DNA from: Chryseobacterium defluvii
Lineage (GTDB): Bacteria > Bacteroidota > Bacteroidia > Flavobacteriales > Weeksellaceae
Assembly: GCF_003634775.1 (NCBI RefSeq)
Contig: NZ_RBXB01000001.1
Coordinates: forward strand, 1,240,001 to 1,304,000
Reading direction: 5' to 3'
DNA length: 64,000 bases
Under the pieces are notes generated by a model, which saw only the letters and a program-made list of their open reading frames with translations, was not told the origin of the DNA and did no database searches. The translations under genes and the position numbers were made by a program. Of this stretch, positions 63,828-64,000 are shown in pieces. Position 1 is the stretch's first letter. The number at the start of each line of letters is the position of its first letter.

Positions 63828-64000
63828 ATGGGCGAAAATAAACACCACGAGAAAGAATCTTTCTTTTCCAGTTGGGCAGTAGACAATAGAACCACCGTTT
63901 ACGTGCTTACATTTATTATTGTAATCATGGGGATTTTTGCTTACATGTCTATGCCAAGGGAAAGCTTTCCTGAAGTGGTAGAAAATAAAATATATATTTC
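63828..64000 (+). CDS. RND-family efflux pump permease, 5' end only
   Basis: The window ends inside this gene after about 57 codons. It begins MGENKHHEKESFFSSWAVDN, continues through the first membrane helix (VYVLTFIIVIMGIFAYMSMP) and reaches RESFPEVV. The SMPRESFPEV turn right after helix 1 is typical of AcrB/HAE1-like RND pumps. Its start is 19 bp after the adaptor stop. The rest of the protein lies outside the window. Confidence 0.9.
   Translation, partial: MGENKHHEKESFFSSWAVDNRTTVYVLTFIIVIMGIFAYMSMPRESFPEVVENKIYI

Overview
This window looks like a chromosome segment of a Chryseobacterium-like member of the Flavobacteriia (Bacteroidota). The DNA is AT-rich. Many promoters fit the Bacteroidota pattern (TTG or TTTG, about 19 bp, then TAnnTTTG), and Shine-Dalgarno sites are mostly absent. 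Several products are typical of the group: type IX secretion (T9SS) cargo with C-terminal sorting domains, a GLPGLI-family protein, DUF4476, a TonB-dependent receptor, a LytTR two-component system with a periplasmic propeller sensor, and separate ParE/ParC genes. These assignments come from motifs read by eye; no database search was run.

Layout. 0-8.7 kb: small hypothetical proteins, a ChaA-type antiporter, ferritin, YchF, a decayed frameshifted gene fragment, an AraC regulator with an SDR, cardiolipin synthase, and a convergent methionine aminotransferase. 8.7-16.1 kb: the most unusual part. It has a LytTR kinase/regulator pair, a second LytTR regulator lacking the phospho-acceptor Asp, a relic of a grasp-with-spasm (Gws) SPASM maturase, a T9SS cargo gene, and three arrays of three YACACTTA-type direct repeats, each with exact 21-bp spacing. 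16.4-25.2 kb: parE, a small membrane gene, parC, a rhomboid protease, a membrane AraC regulator and two NAD(P)-dependent oxidoreductases. 25.2-27.9 kb: a minus-strand run of DUF4180, prmC, yaaA and a Sua5/YrdC protein. 28.0-28.9 kb: three initiator tRNA-Met genes enclosing two overlapping small genes.

29-36 kb: secreted and outer-membrane proteins (a T9SS propeller protein, a lipoprotein, a TonB-dependent receptor). 36.2-39.5 kb: a BlaI/BlaR1-like pair with a visible operator, then a GLPGLI protein. 39.6-53.2 kb: fructose-6-phosphate aldolase-like protein, DUF1905/YdeI, TPR protein, peptidase E, PBP4-like carboxypeptidase, an orphan sensor kinase, M61 and M1 peptidases, a four-gene overlapping DoxX/DUF2071/methyltransferase operon, TatC and KdsD. 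53.3-60.3 kb: RecQ, a 37-residue membrane peptide, a glycosyltransferase, lipoamide dehydrogenase, a DUF4476 protein and a CvfB-like RNA-binding protein. 60.4-64 kb: a TetR-controlled tripartite RND efflux operon that runs off the window end.

How the parts work together. The strongest undescribed signal is the LytTR neighbourhood. Two regulators with nearly identical DNA-binding domains are each followed at once by a 21-bp-spaced site triplet. Two of the three arrays lie exactly 35 bp from a -7-like box. The third now runs straight into the truncated 3' end of a Gws maturase gene, as if a regulated peptide-modification operon was deleted and its control regions were left behind. The other clear local circuits are BlaI/BlaR1/GLPGLI and TetR/TolC/adaptor/RND, each with operator-like repeats on its own promoter.
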